A DNA stretch of 64,000 nucleotides from Clostridia bacterium (GTDB lineage Bacteria > Bacillota > Clostridia > Oscillospirales > CAG-272). The DNA is taken from assembly GCA_017462485.1 (NCBI GenBank), contig JAFTRA010000042.1, positions 55,214 through 119,213 on the forward strand, in the 5' to 3' direction. Each line of letters starts with the position of its first letter. The first letter of the stretch is position 1. The position numbers and the translations under genes are program-made. Positions 26,354 through 33,345 of the stretch are shown here, one piece after another. The notes beneath the pieces are model-generated. The model ran no database searches and was not told where the DNA came from. It saw only the letters and a program-made list of their open reading frames with translations.

Positions 26354-27280
26354 ATGGCAACTCCAAAACAAAGATTTCTTCTCGTTTCGGATATGCATTA
26401 CACTGTCGATGAGAGCGCAGAGGAGCTAAAGAAAATCTATCCAAACTCAAACGCTTCGGCGGCAACCGGAAACGCATTCGGTCTTACCCAAAGAGAGAAG
26501 GTCGAAAAGGTATATGAGGATATTATCGCTGAAAATGAAAAATCCAAGCTTGATGCGGTACTAGTGCTCGGTGACCTTTCAATAGACGATTACGATTTCA
26601 GAAATCTTCCCGATAATTTCTGCAAAAAGTTTAAAAACGAGTGTCTTGACCGACTTCCCTGCCCGTCATATACGCTTGCGGGAAATCATGACAGCTATCC
26701 CTCTGAGATGTGGGAAGAGGTTTTCGGATACGGCAGAGAGTACGCATTTGAAATAGACGGCTCGGTTTTCATTATGCTGGATACCTTTAAGGCGATTCCC
26801 GCAAAAGCCGCTTCGGGCGCAGCTCACACTACGGTAGATTACGTCTTCTTAAAGAACGCTCTCAAAAAATACAAGGGTAAAAGAATCTTCCTTTGCTCGC
26901 ATTACTTTGAAACTAAGCTCACAGATAACAATAGCTTTTCAGACGAGGTAAGAGAGCTTATAAAGGATAATAACGATATCGTATTTTTATACCGTGGACA
27001 CACTCACGTAAACAGCGTTACAGACATGGGCGAGAGCTACGGCAGAAAACAAATCGTTGACATTGGCGGCTACGGATACTGCGGTCAGCGTGTCGGAAAC
27101 AGATACGAATTTAACATTTTTGATTTCAAATGGGCATGGGGTTATCAAGTGCTCGAAATTTACGATGACTTTATCAAGACCTATCACGTAAAGACAAAAA
27201 TGCATTACGAGGGCGTAAACGGAAGCTTCGACGTGCCGGAAACCGTCGAGGGAGAAACTATATATAAAGTCAACCGATAA
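26354..27280 (+). CDS. Metallophosphoesterase, calcineurin type
   Basis: This 308-aa protein has the metal-ligand blocks of the calcineurin-like phosphoesterase superfamily in order: SDMHYTVDE (DxH), LGDLSIDDY (GDxx), LAGNHDSYP (GNHD), CSHYFETK (H) and YRGHTHVNS (GHxH). There is no signal peptide, so it acts in the cytoplasm, possibly on a sugar phosphate, nucleotide or phosphodiester. It stands alone with its own promoter and terminator. Confidence 0.85.
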   Translation: MATPKQRFLLVSDMHYTVDESAEELKKIYPNSNASAATGNAFGLTQREKVEKVYEDIIAENEKSKLDAVLVLGDLSIDDYDFRNLPDNFCKKFKNECLDRLPCPSYTLAGNHDSYPSEMWEEVFGYGREYAFEIDGSVFIMLDTFKAIPAKAASGAAHTTVDYVFLKNALKKYKGKRIFLCSHYFETKLTDNNSFSDEVRELIKDNNDIVFLYRGHTHVNSVTDMGESYGRKQIVDIGGYGYCGQRVGNRYEFNIFDFKWAWGYQVLEIYDDFIKTYHVKTKMHYEGVNGSFDVPETVEGETIYKVNR

Positions 27281-27286
27281 CAGAGC

Positions 27287-27323
27287 GAGCCGGGGCGACA
27301 ATTTTCCGCCTCGGCTCATTTTC
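27287..27323 (+). terminator. Terminator after the metallophosphoesterase gene
   Basis: An 11-pair GC-rich stem (27287-27297 with 27307-27317, one G-T pair) is followed by a short T-rich stretch. Confidence 0.7.
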
Positions 27324-27385
27324 AAGAATACTTATTCTGTTTTTTGTAATCTTTTTATTTTTTTATATAAAAGACGAATACCATC

Positions 27386-27414
27386 TTGCAAAAATATATT
27401 TTTTATGTTAGAAT
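27386..27414 (+). promoter_or_regulatory. Promoter of the tRNA-Arg gene
   Basis: TTGCAA (27386-27391), a 17-base spacer and TAGAAT (27409-27414), ending 20 bases before the tRNA. Confidence 0.7.
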
Positions 27415-27434
27415 ATACTACGCAAGATTAAAAT

Positions 27435-27509
27435 GCCTGCATAGTTAAATGGATATAATAAACCCCTCCTAAGGGTTAGTTACAGGTTCGATTCCTGTTG
27501 CGGGTGCCA
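27435..27509 (+). tRNA. tRNA-Arg (anticodon CCT)
   Basis: A 75-base cloverleaf. The acceptor arm GCCTGCA pairs with TGCGGGT (two G-T pairs). The D-arm region is TAGTTAAATGGATATAAT, close to known bacterial tRNA-Arg(CCT). The anticodon stem AACCC/GGGTT encloses loop CTCCTAA, giving anticodon CCT for AGG codons. The T-arm ACAGG-TTCGATT-CCTGT and an encoded CCA end follow. The CCA is itself the first part of the terminator hairpin that follows. Confidence 0.95.
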
Positions 27510-27551
27510 TAGTAAAAGAGCCTACCCTCGTGGTAGGCTCTTTTACTATGG
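27507..27551 (+). terminator. Terminator of tRNA-Arg
   Basis: A perfect 20-bp stem (27507-27526 with 27532-27551) with a 5-base loop starts inside the tRNA CCA end. A 29-base piece of it (27521-27549) recurs at 27727-27755. Confidence 0.85.
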
Positions 27552-27726
27552 CATTCTCACAGAAACGAACGCGCCGATAGGCGCAGTTCGCATACCGACG
27601 CAACAAACAAACCGTGAGCCGCTCGGCAATCGCGGTATCTTGCGTCGTGCGGAGCAATCAGACCTCATATGAATTCGAGGAGCAGTTCGCACAAAACTCC
27701 CCCGCACAGCAAATTCCTATTGCATA
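27552..27726. repeat. Structured repeat element 2, inserted in the tRNA terminator
   Basis: About 175 non-coding bases lie between two copies of the tRNA terminator loop and right arm. They contain GCAGTTCGCA twice (27583-27592, 27682-27691), a hairpin with arms CGACGCAA/TTGCGTCG (27597-27604, 27639-27646), the motif GCGGAGCAATC (27649-27659) and a hairpin CCTC...GAGG (about 27663-27680). GCGGAGCAATC, hairpin, GCAGTTC is the same order as in element 1 near aspS. Confidence 0.65.
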
Positions 27727-27755
27727 CCTACCCTCGTGGTAGGCTCTTTTACTAT
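27727..27755. repeat. Second copy of part of the tRNA-Arg terminator
   Basis: These 29 bases are identical to 27521-27549, 206 bases away. The copy keeps the loop and right arm but only six bases of the left arm, so it forms only a 6-bp stem. It is the flanking duplication of repeat element 2. Confidence 0.9.
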
Positions 27756-27836
27756 TGTATTTTTGGGAATATGCGTTCGATAAAACCGATTGATTTATTC
27801 ACGGTTTTATGTTATTTGAAGCTTTTTTAAGTAGTT

Positions 27837-29414
27837 TTATTTACTTTTTTGCATCTTTTTGTTTTTCTTTTTTCTTTTTTTATTGAGCTTTTCGTGGAAT
27901 TTATCAAGCCTTGTTATAAACTTGCCTCTTGTACGCCTTTCCTTGTCGTCCTCGACGAGTCTATCTTTTTTCTCGGTGTTTATCTGGCTTGAAAGAAGCT
28001 TGATTTCCGAGCTCTTTTTGGATACGTTAACCACTATGGTTATCATAGGCGAAATAAGCGTTGCGCAAAGTATCATAATTCCCGGGGACCAGAACGAAAT
28101 GCTTCTTCCGAGAACCTTTTCAACAAGCGACCACGAGTTATTAAACAAGGTAACCTCTGCGACGATAGCTCCAAAGATGGATACAAAAATCTCCGTTTTC
28201 GCATTTTTTCTCTTCTTAAGCTTCTCTTCCCTATCCTTTATACGCTCAACGTATTTGCTGCAGATGCTCTGCAGATTTTTCATATCGCTCGAGAAATTAT
28301 CGTAGAACTGCCCTATCTGGAAGGAGTTATAAAGCATATCATAGTAATCGTTCACGTGCTCAACGTAAGAGGGGCACTTGAAGAACGCGCGGAACTTAAG
28401 GTTTATAGCCTCAGCCTCATAGCGCCTTGCAAGCTTCAACTGGTCCTGCATAACGTAGTAATCGTTTATCAAGCGGTCAAGATGGCTCATTTCACCCATA
28501 ATACGTGTTACAGCGTGACGTTGATGGATAATGTTTAAAAAGAGGAAATAATACGTATCCTTGGTTTTCGTATAGAAATTATTCTCGAAGAACTCATCAG
28601 TAAGTGAATCTCCGGTCTTAAAGCTAAGATTTGTCACACCGTTAAGAGATGCCGTCCAATAGGAATTCTCAAACGGATGAACGGTCTTGATTTTAGTACA
28701 GGAATCGTCAAATTTATAGGATTCTTTATAATTCTTCGCAAGATGCTGCAAAAGCTCGTTTATCTCGCTCGGCTTCTCATCTGTGAGAAGATAAGAATAA
28801 ATGAGCGGCTTCGAGTTTTTATAAATAAAGCTTACCGCTTTATTATCTTTTGAAACGTAGGAAAACAGCTTTTCCAAGAGCGACTGCACTGTGAATTCCT
28901 TCTTTACCAAAGCATTTTCACGGCTCTCTTCATTCCAAACCTTTTCATATGAAACGAAGCGATTCTTTTCGCTCTTCGTTTCGGAAATGAAGTAATTAGT
29001 ATCACTGTAATCATCAAGCGATTTGCTTTCATACTCGAATTCAAGCTCGGCAAATCCGACCTGCGACTCGAAGAAATAAAGCTTCACCTCGGGAAGCGCA
29101 ACCTTTAAGCTCTCTCCGTCTGACTGACGGCTAATAAATTCAATATATTCGTTCTTTCTCGGAGGAAGGCAAAATTCCTTACGACAGTTTATATTAAGCT
29201 GATAGCAATCTGCAATCTTCGCAGTTCCGCCGTTTTCCGCAAGCAGAGAGTCAAGTCCCTCTCGGAGCGACTCAGCCCTTTGGGTGAACGGCTCGAAAAT
29301 TTTCATTTTCACGCCTTTTTTATTTTCCATCTCTGCTTTTCCAGGTGCTACAAGCTCTTTGTTAAACCGGAATGGGAATATAAATTTGGTATATTGCTTT
29401 ATTATGTTAGGCAT
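27837..29414 (-). CDS. Two-TM membrane protein with CorA-like topology, last gene of the polyamine/ParA cluster
   Basis: This 525-aa protein starts at the ATG at 29414 behind GAGGAGGT. It has a soluble N-terminal part of about 270 residues with alternating strands and helices. A long charged helix region (about 300-410) leads into two hydrophobic segments near the C-terminus (about 415-435 and 450-475), followed by a strongly Lys/Arg-rich cytoplasmic tail of about 50 residues. Soluble domain, long stalk helix and two closely spaced membrane helices recall CorA-type channels, but the GMN loop is absent and the basic tail is not a CorA trait. Function unknown; it is the obvious membrane component or effector of the operon. 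Confidence 0.65.
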   Translation of the reverse strand: MPNIIKQYTKFIFPFRFNKELVAPGKAEMENKKGVKMKIFEPFTQRAESLREGLDSLLAENGGTAKIADCYQLNINCRKEFCLPPRKNEYIEFISRQSDGESLKVALPEVKLYFFESQVGFAELEFEYESKSLDDYSDTNYFISETKSEKNRFVSYEKVWNEESRENALVKKEFTVQSLLEKLFSYVSKDNKAVSFIYKNSKPLIYSYLLTDEKPSEINELLQHLAKNYKESYKFDDSCTKIKTVHPFENSYWTASLNGVTNLSFKTGDSLTDEFFENNFYTKTKDTYYFLFLNIIHQRHAVTRIMGEMSHLDRLINDYYVMQDQLKLARRYEAEAINLKFRAFFKCPSYVEHVNDYYDMLYNSFQIGQFYDNFSSDMKNLQSICSKYVERIKDREEKLKKRKNAKTEIFVSIFGAIVAEVTLFNNSWSLVEKVLGRSISFWSPGIMILCATLISPMITIVVNVSKKSSEIKLLSSQINTEKKDRLVEDDKERRTRGKFITRLDKFHEKLNKKRKKKNKKMQKSK

Positions 29415-29430
29415 ATAAACCTCCTCGCTG

Positions 29431-30228
29431 TCAGCGAATGTTTTCTTGCCAAGCATTGAAGCGGCTGATATACTCATCACGCTCGGTAAGTTTTTCTGTA
29501 TGCTTACTTCCTCTGCTGATAAGATGCCAATCGCATTTAACTCCAAGCATAGCTTCAACCGTACTTATAATATTATCGCACTCAATAAAGCTACAAGAGA
29601 ATATATCAAGCCAGAAACGCTTCTCATCTTTGTAGTAATGAATTGCTATATGGCTTTGCGCAATCACGGTCAAGCCCGATATAATCGTAGGTAAAGCAAC
29701 GCTGTCGGTTATAACAGTCGGACGTGTTATCGGATCCATATTGATGAGTACGGGAACAGCGTCAAGAAAAGAGTATATCTTGTCCATATCCAATTCGGCA
29801 CACTCAATATTATGCATTAGATAATGAGGTCCGAAGTCGCGGTTCTCATCAATCGCCGCATCAATTTGATCATCGAGTTCGAAACGGCGATCAACCGAAT
29901 GAACGATTTCGTGCTCAAACGGAAGCTCCGTATGAAGTATCTCAAGGAGCTTTTTTTCATTGACGAATCCATCGTAAAGCACATCCACGAAATAACATTC
30001 ACGCTGAGGAAATGTATGTATCGTAAAATGACCGCCCTTGAGTAAAACGAAAGCGCTTATTCCATCATCCTCGTTTACAGAGCCGTAATAATACGGAACG
30101 AGCGACGGGGGCATAATGGTTTTTACGCCTACAAAATTTGTTATTTTCACGATGCTGTCATACACAGATTTCAAATTATCCAATTTAGGAGAATCCGATC
30201 CGTACGCATCTATCATAATGTGAAGCAT
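29431..30228 (-). CDS. Tandem AdoMet decarboxylase (SpeD)-like protein, degenerate N half and intact C half
   Basis: This 265-aa protein is two SpeD-type domains in a row. SpeD cleaves itself before a serine to make a pyruvoyl group and decarboxylates S-adenosylmethionine; some homologues act on arginine or ornithine. In the N half the key block reads LLKGGHFTIHTF: the serine of the usual ESHxxIH is glycine, and the later catalytic cysteine is aspartate (DVLYDG). In the C half the block is IAQSHIAIHYY, with serine and histidine kept, and the cysteine is kept in DIFSCSF. So one site could be active and the other is a pseudo-domain. No aminopropyltransferase is nearby, but an agmatine deiminase is in the same operon. 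GAGGG precedes the ATG. Confidence 0.75.
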   Translation of the reverse strand: MLHIMIDAYGSDSPKLDNLKSVYDSIVKITNFVGVKTIMPPSLVPYYYGSVNEDDGISAFVLLKGGHFTIHTFPQRECYFVDVLYDGFVNEKKLLEILHTELPFEHEIVHSVDRRFELDDQIDAAIDENRDFGPHYLMHNIECAELDMDKIYSFLDAVPVLINMDPITRPTVITDSVALPTIISGLTVIAQSHIAIHYYKDEKRFWLDIFSCSFIECDNIISTVEAMLGVKCDWHLISRGSKHTEKLTERDEYISRFNAWQENIR

Positions 30229-30230
30229 TT

Positions 30231-30800
30231 TTATCCCTCGCTATCCTTTTTAGCCTTTTTAAGATCATTGTATATAAGCTCGTCATATTTCTTACAACTT
30301 ATAAGGAAAGGCTCTATCCACCAACGCTTATTCGACGTTTCTATATTGGGAATGCAGTAATATTTCTCATTGATATCGTAATCCCACTCTGAAAGAATTT
30401 TAATCTCACTGGTGATATTGTCATCTGTTACGAATACCGAGAAGTTATTGATGTTATAACCGTCTCTGTTCTCGCTTTTAACGGTATAACGTACAACGTA
30501 AGGATATATTGGATCGTATGATATTTGCTGTCCAAGTATCATTTCTCTCTGATAATCCTCATTGTAAATAAAGTAGTAAAGCAATTCCTTTGCCTTAAGC
30601 AAAAACTTGTTGAACAAAACTACGTTCGCAACGATAGTTTCAGGCTTATCGTGTTTTTCATTGTTAATGAAGTTAGTGATATCCTCGGGGATATGTTCTA
30701 TAACAATATCACTAACGTCCTCTTTCGTAAACTTTATAATATTCTCAAAGGTCTCATAAGCACATATATAGTTTCTTCCTATCGCATTCTTAAGCGCCTT
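30231..30800 (-). pseudogene. Downstream part of the cluster's unknown protein, cut off by an in-frame TGA
   Basis: The 189 codons after the TGA at 30801-30803 stay open in the same frame as the 546-aa gene upstream and end at TAA 30231-30233. There is no ATG or GTG in the first 60 codons. The first possible start, a TTG at 30617, has no ribosome site and would lose a third of the sequence. The residues look like real protein (for example TFENIIKFTKEDVSDIVIEH near the beginning and NKRWWIEPFLISCKKYDELI near the end). The simplest reading is that this is the C-terminal part of one ancestral protein of about 736 residues, split by a nonsense change or sequencing error. Programmed readthrough is the alternative. 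Confidence 0.65.
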
Positions 30801-32441
30801 TCATTTATCGGAGATGTTAATTCTTCCTCCTTTGTTATCGATCAAGCCTTTTGTAAGATCTCTGAACACGGCTACAAGCTGCCCAAGCGACAGTCTTATA
30901 ATGGAATCTCTTGACTTTCTTGCCGCCTCAAAGAATGCGTTCTCACAAACCTCTCTCTGATGCTTCTTATCTATTAAGTCAAGGTTTACGCCAACGCTCG
31001 CAAATTCAGACTTGACGTCCTCTTTTGCAAGCTGATAAGCTATTATGCCCTCGTAGAAAGGAATGATATAACGGAACGTCTTTTCAAGCACTTTGTTTAT
31101 TTTAAGCGCCTTTGACATAGCCGAATCGGGAGCCGCTATGATTTTATCAAGTGTTTTTATTCTCATCGGCAGACTTTCAACGAAATGCGCATCGTGACGC
31201 TTTTCGTTGCTTTCAAGCATAGCAAGTCCGTCTATGATGCTCTTTGCCATAAACGTCTTATTTATTGAGTCAAGATTCTTGACGAACGCCATATTATCCG
31301 TAGCGTATTTTTTAACCATGCCAAGCTCCATATCCTGAGCTTCCTCATATTTTTCCTTTACATCATTGGCAAAGCCTATTCTATTGTAACGAACCTCGAG
31401 ATTTCGAAGTATTTTATCAAAATAGAATCCATCCGAGTCAAGCAAGAACTCAAGCAATTCCGAAGGACCTTCCTCTATCATAAGGATAGTGAAAACGTTG
31501 TCCCAATTTATATCGTTTATATTTTTCTTGTAACCGAGCTCGAAAATATCGCTATATTTCATCGAATAGTGCTCGTAAAGCTTTCGCTTTGTTTCTCTCG
31601 TTACAGTGTCCGATACGGCAAGAGCCAGGTTCTTTATATACTGAAAGCTTAACGAAAACAAAGATTTCGCAAGTATGGATTTCGGCGCACTGGTATGATT
31701 TCTTATTCCGGCATTATTGAGGAAGTCTCTTACTTGAACATCTACGTGGAAAAGCTCTGTACCGGCAAACGTATAATACGTCAGCTTGCACTGATGATTT
31801 GCCGTCATTTCATATGACGAAAGGTAAAAAAAGTTATCGTGCTCCCCCTTTTTAACAAGTGAATAAGAAGGGATTACGCAGCCGTATGGCTCATAATCGT
31901 ACGAAAAATATCCGTTTTCGTCCTCTACAAGCTTTACGTTACGAAGCAATGCAAAATTTTCGAAAAGTCCTTCGAAATATCCAAGCAAAACGTCGTCTCT
32001 CTGCTCTGCACGCTTTATACTCTGAAGCCAAGTTCCTATAACGCTGCGCAAAACGGGCATCTGAAGCTTGTTTTTGTTTTCAAAAATTCCTTTAAAATAC
32101 GAGCGCTCGCCTACGGATATAACATCAAGTTGAATTTCGGTAAGAACATAGATTATAAGGTCAAGACCAACGTCTTCTCCATTATATATACATTCAAAAG
32201 CATCTATGACGCGCTTAGCGTTTGGGGTGTCTGCGTGAAGCCTTTTATTGTCACGGTCATACTTATATTTCGCATAAGCGAACATAAACGTAAACGTCAT
32301 CATTTTATAAAGGACTCCTATTCCCTTAATATCCGAGCCCTCAACCTCGTCAATACCGAAAAGAAGCTCCTTCAGTACCGGGTCCTTGATCTTTATATTA
32401 ACATCCTTTGACCATGCGGAAAATGTAGTTTTCTTGTTCAT
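30801..32441 (-). CDS. Unknown protein of the polyamine/ParA cluster (N-terminal part of a split frame)
   Basis: This 546-aa protein is mostly helical and I recognise no domain. It ends at a TGA (30801-30803), after which the frame continues for 189 more codons, so the full product was probably longer. The start is taken as the ATG at 32441, nine bases after AGGA; a GTG at 32447 overlaps the stop of the ATPase gene but is too close to the ribosome site. No signal peptide is seen; the most hydrophobic stretch (MMTFTFMFAYAKY, about 49-61) is too short for a membrane span. The overlap with the ATPase gene suggests that the two proteins work together. Confidence 0.7.
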   Translation of the reverse strand: MNKKTTFSAWSKDVNIKIKDPVLKELLFGIDEVEGSDIKGIGVLYKMMTFTFMFAYAKYKYDRDNKRLHADTPNAKRVIDAFECIYNGEDVGLDLIIYVLTEIQLDVISVGERSYFKGIFENKNKLQMPVLRSVIGTWLQSIKRAEQRDDVLLGYFEGLFENFALLRNVKLVEDENGYFSYDYEPYGCVIPSYSLVKKGEHDNFFYLSSYEMTANHQCKLTYYTFAGTELFHVDVQVRDFLNNAGIRNHTSAPKSILAKSLFSLSFQYIKNLALAVSDTVTRETKRKLYEHYSMKYSDIFELGYKKNINDINWDNVFTILMIEEGPSELLEFLLDSDGFYFDKILRNLEVRYNRIGFANDVKEKYEEAQDMELGMVKKYATDNMAFVKNLDSINKTFMAKSIIDGLAMLESNEKRHDAHFVESLPMRIKTLDKIIAAPDSAMSKALKINKVLEKTFRYIIPFYEGIIAYQLAKEDVKSEFASVGVNLDLIDKKHQREVCENAFFEAARKSRDSIIRLSLGQLVAVFRDLTKGLIDNKGGRINISDK

Positions 32442-32443
32442 TT

Positions 32444-33325
32444 TCACACTTCCTTTGCAAGAACGTTAGCAAGTTTCTTATATCTCTTTGTTGCTTCCTT
32501 TTCATCTTCGGAGAGCTCTGCAGTATTAGCGATTTTATAGAGCACTCCCTCCTTCCACTTGAAGCGCTCTACCTCGTTGATACCGAAGCATTCCTCGGTA
32601 ACGAAGTCCATGCACACTTCATCAATAGCAAGGTCGTCAACTCTGTCTCGAATGTTGTTTATCGCCTTCGTGCGCTGCATTTCACCGTCAACCTCTTTAT
32701 CGGTATTTGGAACAACGGTGGGGAGAAGAACTATTCTCTTCTCCTGCGTCTTTTCCGAAAGTCTATGCAAATAGTTGAACGTTCCTATACGGAACTGCAT
32801 TGTGGGACGCATACAGCAAACTATATCGTTTGCGGCACCGGTAGAAAGAACTGCTGAGAACTGATCTCCGGCAGAGCTATCTATTACGACAGCCTTAATA
32901 CCGTTTCTTCGGCAAAATCTTCTGAGCTTATTGAATACGTCCTCTTTTGTTCCGTCCATTTGATTGTTATCTACCGGCTTCGCATCGTCAACTCCGAGGA
33001 ACATAACTGCCTCATTATCAACACCGAGAATATTTCCAACGGGAACAAACTTTTGATAAAACTCGTGTTCCTTAAGAGAAGCGGAGGCAGCTTCAGACCA
33101 ATTTTCATCTCCCATAAGAAAGCTCTTTACGTCGTAGTGACCTTTGAAATGTATATCTAGCCCCAAAAGATATGTCATACCCGCACTGTCAAGATCCATA
33201 TCAAGAACGAGTATAGGTGCAGTTGCCGACGCGTGCATACTCTCTACAAGGTAAGGCAAAGTGTTTAATGTTGTTGAGCTTCGTCCTGCTCCGCCTTTAT
33301 AAGAATAAAAAGTTATTGTTTTCAT
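32444..33325 (-). CDS. ParA/MinD-type P-loop ATPase
   Basis: This 293-aa protein has the deviant Walker A of the ParA/MinD/SIMIBI class (YSYKGGAGRSSTTLN), Walker A' LVLDMDLDSAGMTYLLG and Walker B AVVIDSSAGDQF. The KGGxGRS variant is the form found in stand-alone MinD-like ATPases of accessory and conflict-type operons rather than chromosome-partition ParA, and no ParB gene is adjacent. Such proteins dimerise on ATP and act as spatial or assembly switches. It is the third gene of the operon; its stop overlaps the start region of the next gene. Confidence 0.85.
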   Translation of the reverse strand: MKTITFYSYKGGAGRSSTTLNTLPYLVESMHASATAPILVLDMDLDSAGMTYLLGLDIHFKGHYDVKSFLMGDENWSEAASASLKEHEFYQKFVPVGNILGVDNEAVMFLGVDDAKPVDNNQMDGTKEDVFNKLRRFCRRNGIKAVVIDSSAGDQFSAVLSTGAANDIVCCMRPTMQFRIGTFNYLHRLSEKTQEKRIVLLPTVVPNTDKEVDGEMQRTKAINNIRDRVDDLAIDEVCMDFVTEECFGINEVERFKWKEGVLYKIANTAELSEDEKEATKRYKKLANVLAKEV

Positions 33326-33345
33326 AATTCATCTCCTAAAGTCAT

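Noticed and set aside
27469-27657. A 62-codon minus-strand frame across the tRNA-Arg gene
   Set aside because: It is antisense to the tRNA and the repeat element. The peptide ATGIEPVTNP it would encode is the well-known false protein translated from tRNA antisense.
27435-27755. Attachment sites of an integrated element at the tRNA
   Set aside because: The duplicated 29 bases are terminator, not tRNA 3' end, they flank only about 200 bases, and no integrase is present. The neighbouring operon is not bracketed by the repeat.
30801-30803. TGA as a selenocysteine codon
   Set aside because: No convincing SECIS-like hairpin follows the TGA, the protein has no redox motif there, and no selenocysteine genes are in the window. 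A nonsense change is simpler.
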